Part shown: positions 9,190 through 17,512 of the stretch, in pieces
Layout: the number at the start of each line of letters is the position of its first letter
How positions within the stretch are numbered: position 1 is the first letter of the stretch
Source: Acidobacteriota bacterium
GTDB lineage: Bacteria; Acidobacteriota; Blastocatellia; Pyrinomonadales; Pyrinomonadaceae
Direction of reading: 5' to 3'
Length of the DNA: 64,000 nt
Assembly: GCA_020199775.1 (NCBI GenBank)
Contig: JAIVJZ010000006.1
Span: 167,971-231,970 of the forward strand
Notes under the pieces: generated by a model
The model's input: only the letters and a program-made list of their open reading frames with translations
Database searches by the model: none
Told to the model about the DNA's origin: nothing
Made by a program: the position numbers and the translations under genes

Positions 9190-11118
9190 GTGATGTCCTC
9201 CTGTCCAAAATGCGGGGCGGAAGTTACGCCCTCGGATCGTTTTTGCGGCGACTGTGGAACACCGCTCGCGGCGGGGACGGGTGCGCCCGCCGACGGCGCG
9301 GCGTCGTCGGCGGACGCGGCGGTTGCCTTCGCGCTCGGCGCGGCTTCCACGCCCGCGTTCGAGCCGGTGATTGAATCCACGTTTGAAAAAGAGCCGGGTG
9401 AGGAAAGCGAGCGCGCCGCGTCCGCACCGCTCGAAGGCGTGCGGGCGGAGGGAGAGTCTGCGTCGCCCGTGTCGGCTTCGCGTGGAGAAGCTGTCGAGTC
9501 GTCAAAGGTCGAACCGGCGGGCGAGGCAGGAGCGCGCGGAGAAGGCGCGGACGCGGCGAAAGATGTCGCGGAAGCGGGCGGCGCGGAGGCTGCGCCGGAG
9601 GCTGCGAGCGAACGTGTGAGCGAGGCCGCGCGTCAGGCGGGCGCGGCGGCGGTAGAGACGCCTTTCGAGAGCAAACACGTGACGGGCGGCGAGCAAGGCC
9701 ACAGCAGGACGAACGCCGTGGGCGGCACGTCGCGTTCCGGCTCGACGGGGCGTTTGCGTCATCAGGCCAAGCAACTCGACCCCGGCACGCTCCTCTATTC
9801 GCGTTACGAGATCGTGCGGCGCATCGGCGGCGGCGGCATGGGCGCCGTCTATCTCGCGCGCGACCGCAACCTCGGCGACCAGCCGCGCGCCGTCAAGGAG
9901 ATGATCCAGTCGAACATCGACGAGTCGCAGCACGAGAAAGCCATCAACGATTTCAAGCGCGAGTCGATGCTCCTCGCCTCGCTCGAACACTCCTCGATCC
10001 CGACCATCTACGATTATTTCTACGACGAGGATGCCGGACGCTTCTACCTCGTCATGAAATACATCTCCGGCGGCGACTTTCTCGCGCGCCTGCGCAACGC
10101 CCCCGGCGGCCGCATCGACGAGAAGACCGTCACCGACTGGGCGTGCCAGGTGGCGGACGTGCTCGAATATCTGCACCGCCGCAACCCGCCGATCATCTAT
10201 CGCGATCTCAAACCCGCCAACCTGATGATCGACGGCAACTCCGGCCGCGTCATGCTCATCGACTTCGGCATCGCGCGCTGGGTGACGACGCACGAGAAGG
10301 GCGTCACGGCCGTCGGCACCATGGGCTACGCGCCGCCCGAACTCTTCAGCGGCAAGGTCGAACCGCGCTCCGACATCTATTCTCTGGGCGCGACGATGTT
10401 TCACCTCCTGACGGGCACCGACCCGCAGGACAACCCGCTGCTCATCTTCGACTTCAACAAGAACCCGCGCCCGCGCCAACTCGCCCCCTCGCTCTCGAAC
10501 GAGATGGAGGCCATCCTCATCCGCGCCGTCGGCTACAAGCCCGAAGAGCGTTTCCGCTCGGCGGCCGAGTTGCGCGACGTGCTCTCGGCGCATCTGGAAA
10601 AACTGCGCGCCGGGGCCGTCACCTACGGCGCGGCGCAGAATGATCGCGGCGGCATGAAGACGATGCAGGTCGAGATGGTCTACTGCGGTTTCTGCGGCGG
10701 CCGCATCGCCTACGACGACGTGTTCTGCGCTCACTGCGGCCAACGCCAGCCGCTCGCCGTCGCGAGCGCGGCCTTGAGGACGGCGCGCGCCACGGCCAAA
10801 CTCGTCGTCATGGGAACAACGGAACTCGATTCGTCGTTCCAGTTGCACAAGGAGTCGAGCCACATCGGCAGGAGCGACCCGCATTCGCAGATTTTCCCGG
10901 AGGTTGATTTATCGAAGTTCGACCCGCAGACCAAAATCTCGCGCCGCCACGCGCGCATCTTCCGCAAAGGCGACGTGTACCTCGTCGAAGACCTCGGCTC
11001 GGTCAACGGGACGGTCTTGAACGATTCCCTGCGTCTCGCGCCGCACCAGCCGCGCGCCTTGGAGAGCGGCGATAAATTGCGTCTCGGCGAAACTACGCTC
11101 CACTTTTTGATAGGATAG
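9190..11118 (+). CDS. Serine/threonine protein kinase with two zinc ribbons and FHA domain
   Basis: 642 aa, cytosolic (no membrane segment). Order: zinc ribbon (CPKCG...FCGDCG, residues 5-23); Ala/Glu-rich linker to ~200; Hanks-type kinase ~206-475 with Gly loop IGGGGMGAVY, Lys236, catalytic loop YRDLKPANLM (Asp339), DFG at 358 and APE-like APPELF; second zinc ribbon (CGFCGG...FCAHCG, from ~499); FHA (~545-640, SRRHARIF, EDLGSVNGT). The HRD His is Tyr, as in some bacterial kinases. GTG at 9190 and ATG at 9193 are both possible. It is encoded with a PP2C-type phosphatase 2.5 kb downstream, giving a complete phosphorylation switch. Confidence 0.92.
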   Translation: MMSSCPKCGAEVTPSDRFCGDCGTPLAAGTGAPADGAASSADAAVAFALGAASTPAFEPVIESTFEKEPGEESERAASAPLEGVRAEGESASPVSASRGEAVESSKVEPAGEAGARGEGADAAKDVAEAGGAEAAPEAASERVSEAARQAGAAAVETPFESKHVTGGEQGHSRTNAVGGTSRSGSTGRLRHQAKQLDPGTLLYSRYEIVRRIGGGGMGAVYLARDRNLGDQPRAVKEMIQSNIDESQHEKAINDFKRESMLLASLEHSSIPTIYDYFYDEDAGRFYLVMKYISGGDFLARLRNAPGGRIDEKTVTDWACQVADVLEYLHRRNPPIIYRDLKPANLMIDGNSGRVMLIDFGIARWVTTHEKGVTAVGTMGYAPPELFSGKVEPRSDIYSLGATMFHLLTGTDPQDNPLLIFDFNKNPRPRQLAPSLSNEMEAILIRAVGYKPEERFRSAAELRDVLSAHLEKLRAGAVTYGAAQNDRGGMKTMQVEMVYCGFCGGRIAYDDVFCAHCGQRQPLAVASAALRTARATAKLVVMGTTELDSSFQLHKESSHIGRSDPHSQIFPEVDLSKFDPQTKISRRHARIFRKGDVYLVEDLGSVNGTVLNDSLRLAPHQPRALESGDKLRLGETTLHFLIG

Positions 11119-11220
11119 CGTTTAGCCGTCCGTCGTCAGCCGTCGGCTAAAACTTAAAACCGGTTGCCGACCTGTCCGCTGAACGCCGACGACTAATTCT
11201 GCCGATAGCTGATAGCTTAA
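11119..11220. repeat. Heptamer-type intergenic inverted repeat, CAGCCAT family (D3)
   Basis: Degenerate member. GTCGTCAGCCGTCGGC at the left pairs with GCCGACGACTAATTCTGCC at the right, ending GATAGCTGATAGC as in D2. It occupies the full gap between the kinase and the RDD gene. Confidence 0.6.
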
Positions 11221-11222
11221 TT

Positions 11223-11747
11223 ATGACCGCAGAGATGGAAGCGAGGGTGGCGCAGCGTAAGCAGGAACAGGCGCGCGGGCGCGTCGTCGTGGAGGCGCGC
11301 AGGCGCAGGGTGCGCGCTCCCTTCTCGCTCAGGTGCGGCGCGCTCCTCGTGGATTACACGCTGGCCGTCTCGATCAGCGCGTTTGCGACTCTCTTGGCGC
11401 GCACGCTCGGCGGCAGCATCAGCCTGACGGGCGAGGCGACGCTCGGCATCGGCTACTTGCTCAGTCTCGGCGCGCTGCTGCTCAACTTTCTCGTGCTGCC
11501 CGTCTTCACCGGCACAACCGTCGGCAAGTGGGCGACGGGCTTGCGCATCGAACGACACAGCGGCGAGCCGCTCGGGTTCGGCCACGCCACGCTGCGCCAC
11601 ACCCTCGGTTATCTGGTTTCTCTCCTCACATTCGGCTTCGGATTTCTCCTCGCCGCCTTCGACGCGGAGGGTCGCGCGTTGCACGACCGCATCGCCGGCA
11701 CGGTAGTCGTCCGCGACCTCGGCGGCGAACGTCCCCGAATGCGTTAA
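11223..11747 (+). CDS. RDD family membrane protein
   Basis: 174 aa with a Lys/Arg-rich N-terminus and the RDD hallmarks: Arg-Ala-Asp pattern in APFSLRCGALLVDYTLA (first helix), KWATGLRIERHSGEPLGF, and ALHDRIAGTVVV at the C-terminus. Three to four hydrophobic helices are visible. The family is of unsettled function, with some members implicated in ion transport. The gene lies inside the FHA/kinase cluster, 29 nt before a zinc-ribbon/TPR gene, so it may be a membrane effector of the phosphosignalling proteins (inference). Confidence 0.85.
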   Translation: MTAEMEARVAQRKQEQARGRVVVEARRRRVRAPFSLRCGALLVDYTLAVSISAFATLLARTLGGSISLTGEATLGIGYLLSLGALLLNFLVLPVFTGTTVGKWATGLRIERHSGEPLGFGHATLRHTLGYLVSLLTFGFGFLLAAFDAEGRALHDRIAGTVVVRDLGGERPRMR

Positions 11748-11776
11748 AATTCACCTCCACGTTTTAGAGGAGACGG

Positions 11777-13555
11777 ATGACGAAGACTTGCCCCAGTTGC
11801 GATGTTCTGGCTCCGCACGACGCGCGTTACTGCCGCCATTGCGGCGCGCCGCTTCAACGCCTCGGCGCACCCGGAGGAAACACGGGCGCGAACATCTCGC
11901 CCATCGCCACCACCGTCCCTCTGTCCGGCAACAACCCGACGGACGAGATCGTCGCCAACCCTGCGCAGCAAGCCGCTGCCTCCCACACCTCGGAAGTCAC
12001 GCCCGCAGAGATGTACGACCTGTGGAGGCGCGACACGCCGGCGGGAAAAGTTCGGGACGCGGCTGAAGCAGGGAGGGCGAACGACGGGCAGCAGAGCGCG
12101 TCCGCACGAGACGCGCGCGAGGGGCATAACTTCTCGCACACGCACCAGACCGGAAATCTTCAAACTAACTCGCCGCACGATTCCGCTCCTGACGACTACG
12201 ACCCCGAACAGACTCAGATCACGATCCCCGTGCGGCCGTTCACTTCGCGGAACTTACCGGCGGACGCCGCCGCCGCCGCCGCTGCCGTCGCCGCGCGCGC
12301 CAACGGCAAGCCGCAATTCAACCACGCGCCGCAACAGGTCACGCTGTCTCCCACGGGCTCGCTGCTACCGCTGGCGGCGTCGCCCGCCTCGACAGCGGCG
12401 GCCGACACGCCTTCTCCGGCGCAGCCGAACGAGCGGCGCGCGTTTCGCGTGTGGCTGGGAATGGGGGTTTTGTCCGTCGTCGTTATTTGTTGCGTGGTCG
12501 CCGCCATCGTCTGGCTGGGCGTGCGCGGGTTCCGGCGCACATCGGAAACTCCGTCGCCCGCCGTCGCCACGGGGGGCGAGGCGTCCGCGCCCCTCGTGGA
12601 CGATCCGAAGCAACTGGCAAACGCGAAGTTGGCCGAGGCCGCCACGCTCATCGCTTCCGGCAACGCGGCGGAGGCACAGGCGCGCCTGCGCGAGGCGGCC
12701 GTGCTCGACCCGTCCAACGCCGAACCGCATCACCGGCTCGCGCGCCTGCTGCTCGCGGACGGTTCGCGGCGCGAGGCCATCGAGGAGTTGCGCGTCGTCA
12801 CGCGCCTCACGCCCGCGAACACGGAGGCGTGGCGCGCGCTGGCCTCGGCGCAGTTCGCCGAAGGACTTTACCGCGACGCTCTGGAATCCTATCGCGGACT
12901 CGGCGAAGCTTCGCCCGCCGCGCTCGCGCGCGACTCCGTACAATTAGCCTACGCCGACACGCTGCGCCTCGCCGGTCGCACGATGGAGGCGCGCGCGATT
13001 TATCGCCGCCTTGCCGAAACGTCTTCCGACGCGCAGGTCGCCGCCGCGAGCAAGCGACAACTCGGACAGCCCACGCCGTCGCCCACGGGCGAAGGCGCGG
13101 CCGAAGCCGGCAACGCCGACGCTCAAATTGCCGACGCGACGCGCGCCGCCACGGCAGGAGGGTCGCCCGTGACGCCGCGCAACGGCGACGCGAACCGGCA
13201 GCCGGACGCGCCCGCGGCGACGCCCGCGCCCCACCCCACGGCCGCGCCGTCGAGAGCGTCTTCCGGTTCGCCCTCGGATCAATACCAGCGCGGCGTCGCG
13301 TTGTGGACGACGAACCGTGGGGCGGCCGTCGCGGAGTTTCGCGCCGCGGCCGAGCGCGGCAACTCGGACGCCAGTTATTATCTCGGCCTGAGCATCGCCG
13401 AAGGGCGCGACCCGCGCTCGCTGAGGCGCGCCGAACTCGTCGCCGCGCTCGTCCATTTCGGCCGCGCGCGCCGCGGCAAATTCCGCGGGCAATCCGTCAC
13501 CTACGAAGAACAACTCGGCAGGGAACTCGACCGGAGAAGAAACGATGAACGATGA
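11777..13555 (+). CDS. Zinc-ribbon, single-TM, TPR/Sel1-like protein
   Basis: 592 aa. A zinc ribbon (CPSCDVLAPHDARYCRHCG, residues ~5-23) is followed by a long disordered Ala/Pro/Thr linker, one membrane helix at ~225-248 (VWLGMGVLSVVVICCVVAAI) and extracytoplasmic TPR units (AEAQARLREAAVLDPSNAEP; REAIEELRVVTRLTPANTEA). A Pro/Ala linker then leads to Sel1-like repeats near the C-terminus (AAVAEFRAAAERGNSDASYY). This topology puts the metal ribbon inside and the TPRs outside, as expected of a signalling or assembly scaffold. The last codons and stop (NDER) are made of GAACGAT-type heptamer repeat, so the repeat array encroaches on the coding end. Confidence 0.85.
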   Translation: MTKTCPSCDVLAPHDARYCRHCGAPLQRLGAPGGNTGANISPIATTVPLSGNNPTDEIVANPAQQAAASHTSEVTPAEMYDLWRRDTPAGKVRDAAEAGRANDGQQSASARDAREGHNFSHTHQTGNLQTNSPHDSAPDDYDPEQTQITIPVRPFTSRNLPADAAAAAAAVAARANGKPQFNHAPQQVTLSPTGSLLPLAASPASTAAADTPSPAQPNERRAFRVWLGMGVLSVVVICCVVAAIVWLGVRGFRRTSETPSPAVATGGEASAPLVDDPKQLANAKLAEAATLIASGNAAEAQARLREAAVLDPSNAEPHHRLARLLLADGSRREAIEELRVVTRLTPANTEAWRALASAQFAEGLYRDALESYRGLGEASPAALARDSVQLAYADTLRLAGRTMEARAIYRRLAETSSDAQVAAASKRQLGQPTPSPTGEGAAEAGNADAQIADATRAATAGGSPVTPRNGDANRQPDAPAATPAPHPTAAPSRASSGSPSDQYQRGVALWTTNRGAAVAEFRAAAERGNSDASYYLGLSIAEGRDPRSLRRAELVAALVHFGRARRGKFRGQSVTYEEQLGRELDRRRNDER

Positions 13556-13661
13556 ACGCGGAACGCTGAACTAAAAGACAAAAGCATCCTGATCGTTTAT
13601 CATTCCGCATTCATCGTTCCGCGTTCATCGTTCCGCGTTCATCGTTCCGCGTTCATCGTTT
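13541..13661. repeat. Heptamer-type intergenic inverted repeat, GAACGAT family (A1)
   Basis: Units GAACGAT, GAACGCG and GAACGCT on the left; a longer right arm repeats CGTTCATCGTTCCG three to four times up to 13661. It overlaps the stop codon of the TPR gene and ends 6 nt before the next ATG. That leaves no room for a Shine-Dalgarno site outside the repeat. Confidence 0.85.
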
Positions 13662-13667
13662 AAAATC

Positions 13668-15431
13668 ATGCCTGACTTAATCGTTAATTATCCCGACCGC
13701 GCGCCCGACACGTTTCCGCTCGGCCGCCTGCGCATCACCATCGGCCGCTCGGCGCGCAACGACGTGTGCATCCCCGACCCGTTCGCCTCGCGCGTCCACG
13801 CCGAAGTGCGGCGCGAGGGCGACGCCTACATCTTGCAGGATTTGGGTTCGGCCAACGGCACGATCTACAACGGCGACCGCGTGGGATCCGCCCTCGCGCT
13901 CACGCCGGGCGGGCGCATCCAGATCGGCGAGACCGAGATCGTCTTCCGCGACAAAGACGCGGGCGCGGGCGCCACCATGATCTCCGACCCGTCGGCCGGC
14001 GCGCTCCCCGAAGCGACCATCGCGCTCAACTCCGACCAACGCTCCACCTCCGGCCTGCTCGACGCCATCGAAGACGCGCGCACGCAAGGCTCGGCCGAGC
14101 AGCCCCGCCCCGCCGCCGTCGGGACGATCATCAATTCGACGCGCGGCACGACGGCGAACGCCGTCCGGCAGGGCGACCTGCTCGCGCTCATCAGCAAGGT
14201 CTCGGTCACGCTGCTCGCGCCCGCGACGCTCGACGAGACGCTGCGCCAGGTGGTCGCGCTCGTCTTCGAGGCCGTGCCCGCGGAGCGTTGTTTGATCATG
14301 CTGCGCGACGCGGAGAAAGAACTCAAAATCCGCGTCGCGCAGTTGCGCAACAGCAAGGAAGAGACGGGCGAGGTGAGAGTCAGCCGTTCGATCATCGAAG
14401 AGGTCGTCGGGCAGGGTCGCTCCGTGCTCACCTCCGACGCGCAACACGACCCGCGTTTCATGTCCTCGACGATGACGATTCAGGGCATCCGTTCCGTGCT
14501 CGCCGTGCCCCTCGGCGTCGGCGAACGCATCTTCGGCATGATCTACGCCGACTCGCCGCTCGCCGAAGCCAAGTTCTCGCAGGATCACCTGACCGTCCTG
14601 ACGACGCTCGCCTCGGTGGCGGCCATCCGCGTCGAGAACGCGCGCCTGATGGAAGAAGACCTGGAGCGCGAACGCTTCGAGCGCGAACTGAGCCTCGCGC
14701 GCGAGATTCAACAACGCTTCCAGCCGAGCGGCGCGCCGAACGTCGCCGGTTACGAGATGCAGGGCATCAGTTTCCCCTGCTACGAGATCGGCGGCGACTA
14801 TTACGATTTCATCGAGCGACCCGACGGGCGCATGGTCATCGCGCTCGGCGACGTGTCGGGCAAGGGCACGTCGGCCGCGCTCCTGATGTCGAGTTTGCAC
14901 GCGGCGATGCACGCGCAGATTCCGGCGCACAAGACGCTCGGCGACACCATCTCCGCCGTCAACCGTTATCTCGCCGAGACGATCCCGATGAACCGTTTCA
15001 TCACGCTCTTTTGCGCCGAACTCGACCCGGCCACCGGCTCGCTCTCGTTCCTGAACGCCGGGCACAACCCGCCGCTCATCGCGCACGCCGGGGGCTCGAT
15101 GGAGCAACTCGCGGCGGGCGGCATCCCGCTCGGCATCGTCGGAGAGGCCGTCTACCGCGAAGGGCGCACGCAACTCCAGCCCGGCGACGCGCTCGTCATC
15201 TATTCCGACGGCGTCTCCGAGACGCAGAACGCGGCGGGCGAAGAGTACGGTCCCGTGCGCCTCTACAACACCGTGGCGCGCTACCTCGAATCCACCGCCG
15301 CGGGCATCCGTGACAAGATCGAGGCCGACCTCACCAAGTTCGCGCAAGGGACGCCCGCCTCGGACGACATCACGCTCGTCATCGTCAAACGGCAGGCCGA
15401 AGGCGTGATGGTCGCGTCGAGCCGGGCATGA
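13668..15431 (+). CDS. FHA-GAF-PP2C (SpoIIE-type) phosphatase
   Basis: 587 aa. The FHA domain covers residues ~5-95 (ITIGRSARNDVCIPD, SRVHAEVR, DLGSANGTIYN). After a linker, GAF at ~180-330 (VPAERCLIMLRDAEK, LAVPLGVGERIFGMIYAD) leads through a signalling helix (ERELSLAREIQQRFQPS) to a PP2C/SpoIIE phosphatase at ~365-575 with metal-binding motifs EIGGDYYDF, ALGDVSGKGTSAALL and YSDGVSET. It dephosphorylates Ser/Thr-phosphoproteins and is the natural partner of the kinase at 9190. The upstream hairpin array directly abuts the ATG and no Shine-Dalgarno site is visible, so translation initiation is probably leaderless-like or governed by the hairpin. Confidence 0.92.
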   Translation: MPDLIVNYPDRAPDTFPLGRLRITIGRSARNDVCIPDPFASRVHAEVRREGDAYILQDLGSANGTIYNGDRVGSALALTPGGRIQIGETEIVFRDKDAGAGATMISDPSAGALPEATIALNSDQRSTSGLLDAIEDARTQGSAEQPRPAAVGTIINSTRGTTANAVRQGDLLALISKVSVTLLAPATLDETLRQVVALVFEAVPAERCLIMLRDAEKELKIRVAQLRNSKEETGEVRVSRSIIEEVVGQGRSVLTSDAQHDPRFMSSTMTIQGIRSVLAVPLGVGERIFGMIYADSPLAEAKFSQDHLTVLTTLASVAAIRVENARLMEEDLERERFERELSLAREIQQRFQPSGAPNVAGYEMQGISFPCYEIGGDYYDFIERPDGRMVIALGDVSGKGTSAALLMSSLHAAMHAQIPAHKTLGDTISAVNRYLAETIPMNRFITLFCAELDPATGSLSFLNAGHNPPLIAHAGGSMEQLAAGGIPLGIVGEAVYREGRTQLQPGDALVIYSDGVSETQNAAGEEYGPVRLYNTVARYLESTAAGIRDKIEADLTKFAQGTPASDDITLVIVKRQAEGVMVASSRA

Positions 15432-15531
15432 GCCGTGCGTGAGCGGCGCGCGGGGGCGCGGATAGGTCGCGCCGTCGGACTGCTTGAGCGGAATTACGAC
15501 CGTCTTGTATGATCGCGGCCGGGTGCTACTT

Positions 15532-15858
15532 ATGAGCGAAGAGACCGCGCAAAATATCTCGGACGGCGATAGACGCTCCTTCGAGGAACGAGTGTTCGCG
15601 CGCTTCGATGCTCTCGATTCAAGCGTGCGTGATCTCGATTCAAACATGCGCGACATTGATGCGCGCCTGCAAAAACTTGGAACGCGCGCTTACGACACCA
15701 AGCCGATTTGGGAGCAGGCGCTCAAAGAGATCGTCGAGACGAGGCGCGAACTCTCCAAGCGTCTCGACCGCATCGAAGCTATCGCGCACGAGACTCACGC
15801 CGATTTGCGAGACGCCGAAGATCGTATCGGGAAACTCGAATCGGAACCCACACAGTAA
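15532..15858 (+). CDS. Small coiled-coil protein (SFEERV family)
   Basis: 108 aa using ATG at 15532. An in-frame start at 15484 would add 16 residues without a better ribosome site. The protein is almost entirely predicted coiled coil (SSVRDLDSNMRDIDARL; RELSKRLDRIEAIAHE). It shares the opening SFEERV.A.F..L and the PIWE motif with the product of 58827-59333. Function unknown. No TM segment or signal peptide. Confidence 0.65.
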   Translation: MSEETAQNISDGDRRSFEERVFARFDALDSSVRDLDSNMRDIDARLQKLGTRAYDTKPIWEQALKEIVETRRELSKRLDRIEAIAHETHADLRDAEDRIGKLESEPTQ

Positions 15859-15877
15859 AGCCCAAGCGTGAAAGACT

Positions 15878-16249
15878 GTGAACAGGCAACGCCGCTCGAT
15901 CATTAAAACGCTGTCGCGAGCCTTGCGCCTCCGGTGTCCGGTCTGCGGCGAGTCGTCAATCGTCCACAGCCCTTTCCACATCAAGCACGCGTGCCCGGCC
16001 TGCGACGCCCTCTTCAAACGCGAGGACGGCTTTTTCGTCGGCGCGATCATGGCGAACGTGGTCACGACCGAGTTCGTGATTCTCGTCCTCTACGTCCTGT
16101 GCCTGCCCGTCATCGACACGCGCTTCGACTTAGTCCTGACCTGCCTCTCCGCCGTCGCGCTCCTCTTCCCCGTCGCCTTCTACCATCACAGTTGGAGCTT
16201 CTGGCTCGGCTTCGATCATCTCGTGGAGACATTACCGAAGGCGTCTTAG
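15878..16249 (+). CDS. DUF983 family membrane protein
   Basis: 123 aa, GTG start. Two CxxC pairs (RCPVCGESS and HACPACDALF) form a zinc-ribbon-like head. Two hydrophobic helices follow (VVTTEFVILVLYVLCLPVI; LVLTCLSAVALLFPVAFYHH) and the conserved SFWLGFDHL tail. This matches the DUF983 layout, whose function is unknown. The small spacing from the coiled-coil gene suggests co-transcription. Confidence 0.8.
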   Translation: MNRQRRSIIKTLSRALRLRCPVCGESSIVHSPFHIKHACPACDALFKREDGFFVGAIMANVVTTEFVILVLYVLCLPVIDTRFDLVLTCLSAVALLFPVAFYHHSWSFWLGFDHLVETLPKAS

Positions 16250-16349
16250 ACTCGGAACTGATAGGGACGAACAGCACTTTGTCGTTACCGTTCAATTCAA
16301 GGCGGATGAAGTCTCTACAATTTATGACGCATTTGTTATAACTCACCTT

Positions 16350-16614
16350 ATGAGTAAGTAAGAGAAGTTGCTGTTGCAGATATTGCGGGGAACTTCGGAT
16401 GCTAATGTGACCTTTGATAGCTTCGCGCGGATTGCTTAAACACTTGAATTTCGATGAACGTATTCGCGGCAGCCATCATATCTTTACCAGAGAAGGCATC
16501 GAGGAAATCTTGAACTTGCAACCGCGCGGCGCAAAGGCCAAAGCATATCAAGTCAAACAAGTGCGCGGCGTGATCTTAAAATATGGGCTGGGTGGGGGTG
16601 AAAGCGATGAGTGA
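16350..16614 (+). pseudogene. hicA: HicA-type mRNA interferase toxin, damaged 5' end
   Basis: The 3' part encodes a good HicA body: LLKHLNFDERIRGSHHIFTR with the catalytic His, then ILNLQPRG and AYQVKQVRGVILKYGLGG. Its expected N-terminus (MSK.EKLLLQILRGTSDANV) is readable from ATG 16350 but carries a TAA at codon 4 and then a +1/-1 shift near 16424-16432. A TTG at 16414 could give a 66-aa N-truncated product lacking the first strand. It overlaps hicB by 8 nt as in intact modules. Either the toxin is inactivated or two sequencing errors are present. Confidence 0.75.
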
Positions 16615-16825
16615 AAAATATAAATACGAGATCATTATCTATTGGAGCACGGAAGATAGTGCTTTTATCGCCGAAGTGCCCGAACTGCCGGGTTGTATGG
16701 CGGATGGGACGACGTACACCGATGCGGTCGCCAACGTCGAGATGATAATTGACGAATGGATTGAAACGGCGAAGGCGTTGGGGCGGGAGATTCCTGAACC
16801 AAAAGGCCGTTTAACGTTTGCCTGA
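16607..16825 (+). CDS. hicB: HicB-type antitoxin
   Basis: 72 aa from ATG at 16607, preceded by a GGGGGTGA-like ribosome site. It contains the HicB partial RNase H-like fold: YEIIIYWSTEDSAFIAEVPE, LPGCMADGTTYTDAVANVE and EWIETAKALGREIPEPKGR. HicB neutralises HicA and in longer forms represses its own promoter. This short form has no added DNA-binding domain. Since hicA is damaged, it may be an orphan antitoxin. Confidence 0.85.
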   Translation: MSEKYKYEIIIYWSTEDSAFIAEVPELPGCMADGTTYTDAVANVEMIIDEWIETAKALGREIPEPKGRLTFA

Positions 16826-16858
16826 CCGACTCTCTACAAAATCAGTTCTGACAAATGC

Positions 16859-17317
16859 TCAGAGTCGCCGCAGGCTCGCTTCGATCCTCTCGGCGGTTTT
16901 CTCGCCCACGCCGTCAACCATGTCGAGGCCGCCGCCCGCGACGAATTTCTTGAGATCGTCGAGCGATGAAATTTTAAACTGCCGGTGGAGCACGGCGGCC
17001 GTCTTGATGCCGACGCCGGAAACGTCGAGCAAGTCGAGCACGGTTTCGGGCGTCTCCGACGTGAGTTTCTCGTAAGCCTCGAACGTGCCGCGCTCGCAGA
17101 GTTCCACGATCTTGCCGCTGATCGCCTTGCCGACGGAGGGGATGGCCTGCAAGCTCTTCGCGCCTTCCGCGCGCGCGACATCGGCGAGCGGCACAGGCCA
17201 CGTCTCGATCACCTCGGCGGCGTTGCGGTATGAGCGCACGCGGTAACGGTCGTCGCCGCGTATCTCCATGATGAGCGCGAGGCGTTGGAAGCGTCGCGCG
17301 ATTTCCTCGTTCCGCAT
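16859..17317 (-). CDS. Stand-alone PolX-type helix-hairpin-helix protein
   Basis: 152 aa matching only the N-terminal 8-kDa-like/HhH part of bacterial DNA polymerase X. EIARRFQRLALIMEIRGDD and YRVRSYRNAAEVIE are followed by HhH motifs AIPSVGKAISGKI, LLDVSGVGIKTAAVL and MVDGVGEKTAERIE. The polymerase palm and PHP exonuclease domains of PolX (usually ~570 aa) are absent. The stop follows immediately after the last HhH (ASLRRL). It is either a dedicated DNA-binding protein or a truncated polX; no downstream palm-like coding is seen. Confidence 0.75.
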   Translation of the reverse strand: MRNEEIARRFQRLALIMEIRGDDRYRVRSYRNAAEVIETWPVPLADVARAEGAKSLQAIPSVGKAISGKIVELCERGTFEAYEKLTSETPETVLDLLDVSGVGIKTAAVLHRQFKISSLDDLKKFVAGGGLDMVDGVGEKTAERIEASLRRL

Positions 17318-17321
17318 AAGT

Positions 17322-17432
17322 TTCAGGCTTCAGGGTTCAAGACTGAATAGTTTCAAGTTTCAGGTTTCAAGTTTCAAGTTTGAATGTTGTTCGGTCTTTA
17401 ACTTGAAACCTGAAACTTGAAACCTGAAACTC
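17322..17432. repeat. Heptamer-type intergenic inverted repeat, TTTCAAG family (C1)
   Basis: Left units TTTCAAG/TTTCAGG (17371-17393) pair with CTTGAAACCTGAAACTTGAAA (from 17402). A further degenerate left copy begins at 17328. It lies between the divergent HhH and S46 peptidase genes. Confidence 0.85.
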
Positions 17433-17512
17433 ATTCCGGGGCATCCCGGCGCGCCTTATGATACTCTAAACGAGTTCACTCCCAACACATTCAACCTTTT
17501 TCGAGGAGCAAT

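Noticed and set aside
13541..13661. CRISPR array suggested by tandem short repeats
   Set aside because: Units are 7 nt with no unique 30-40-nt spacers, and no cas genes are present.
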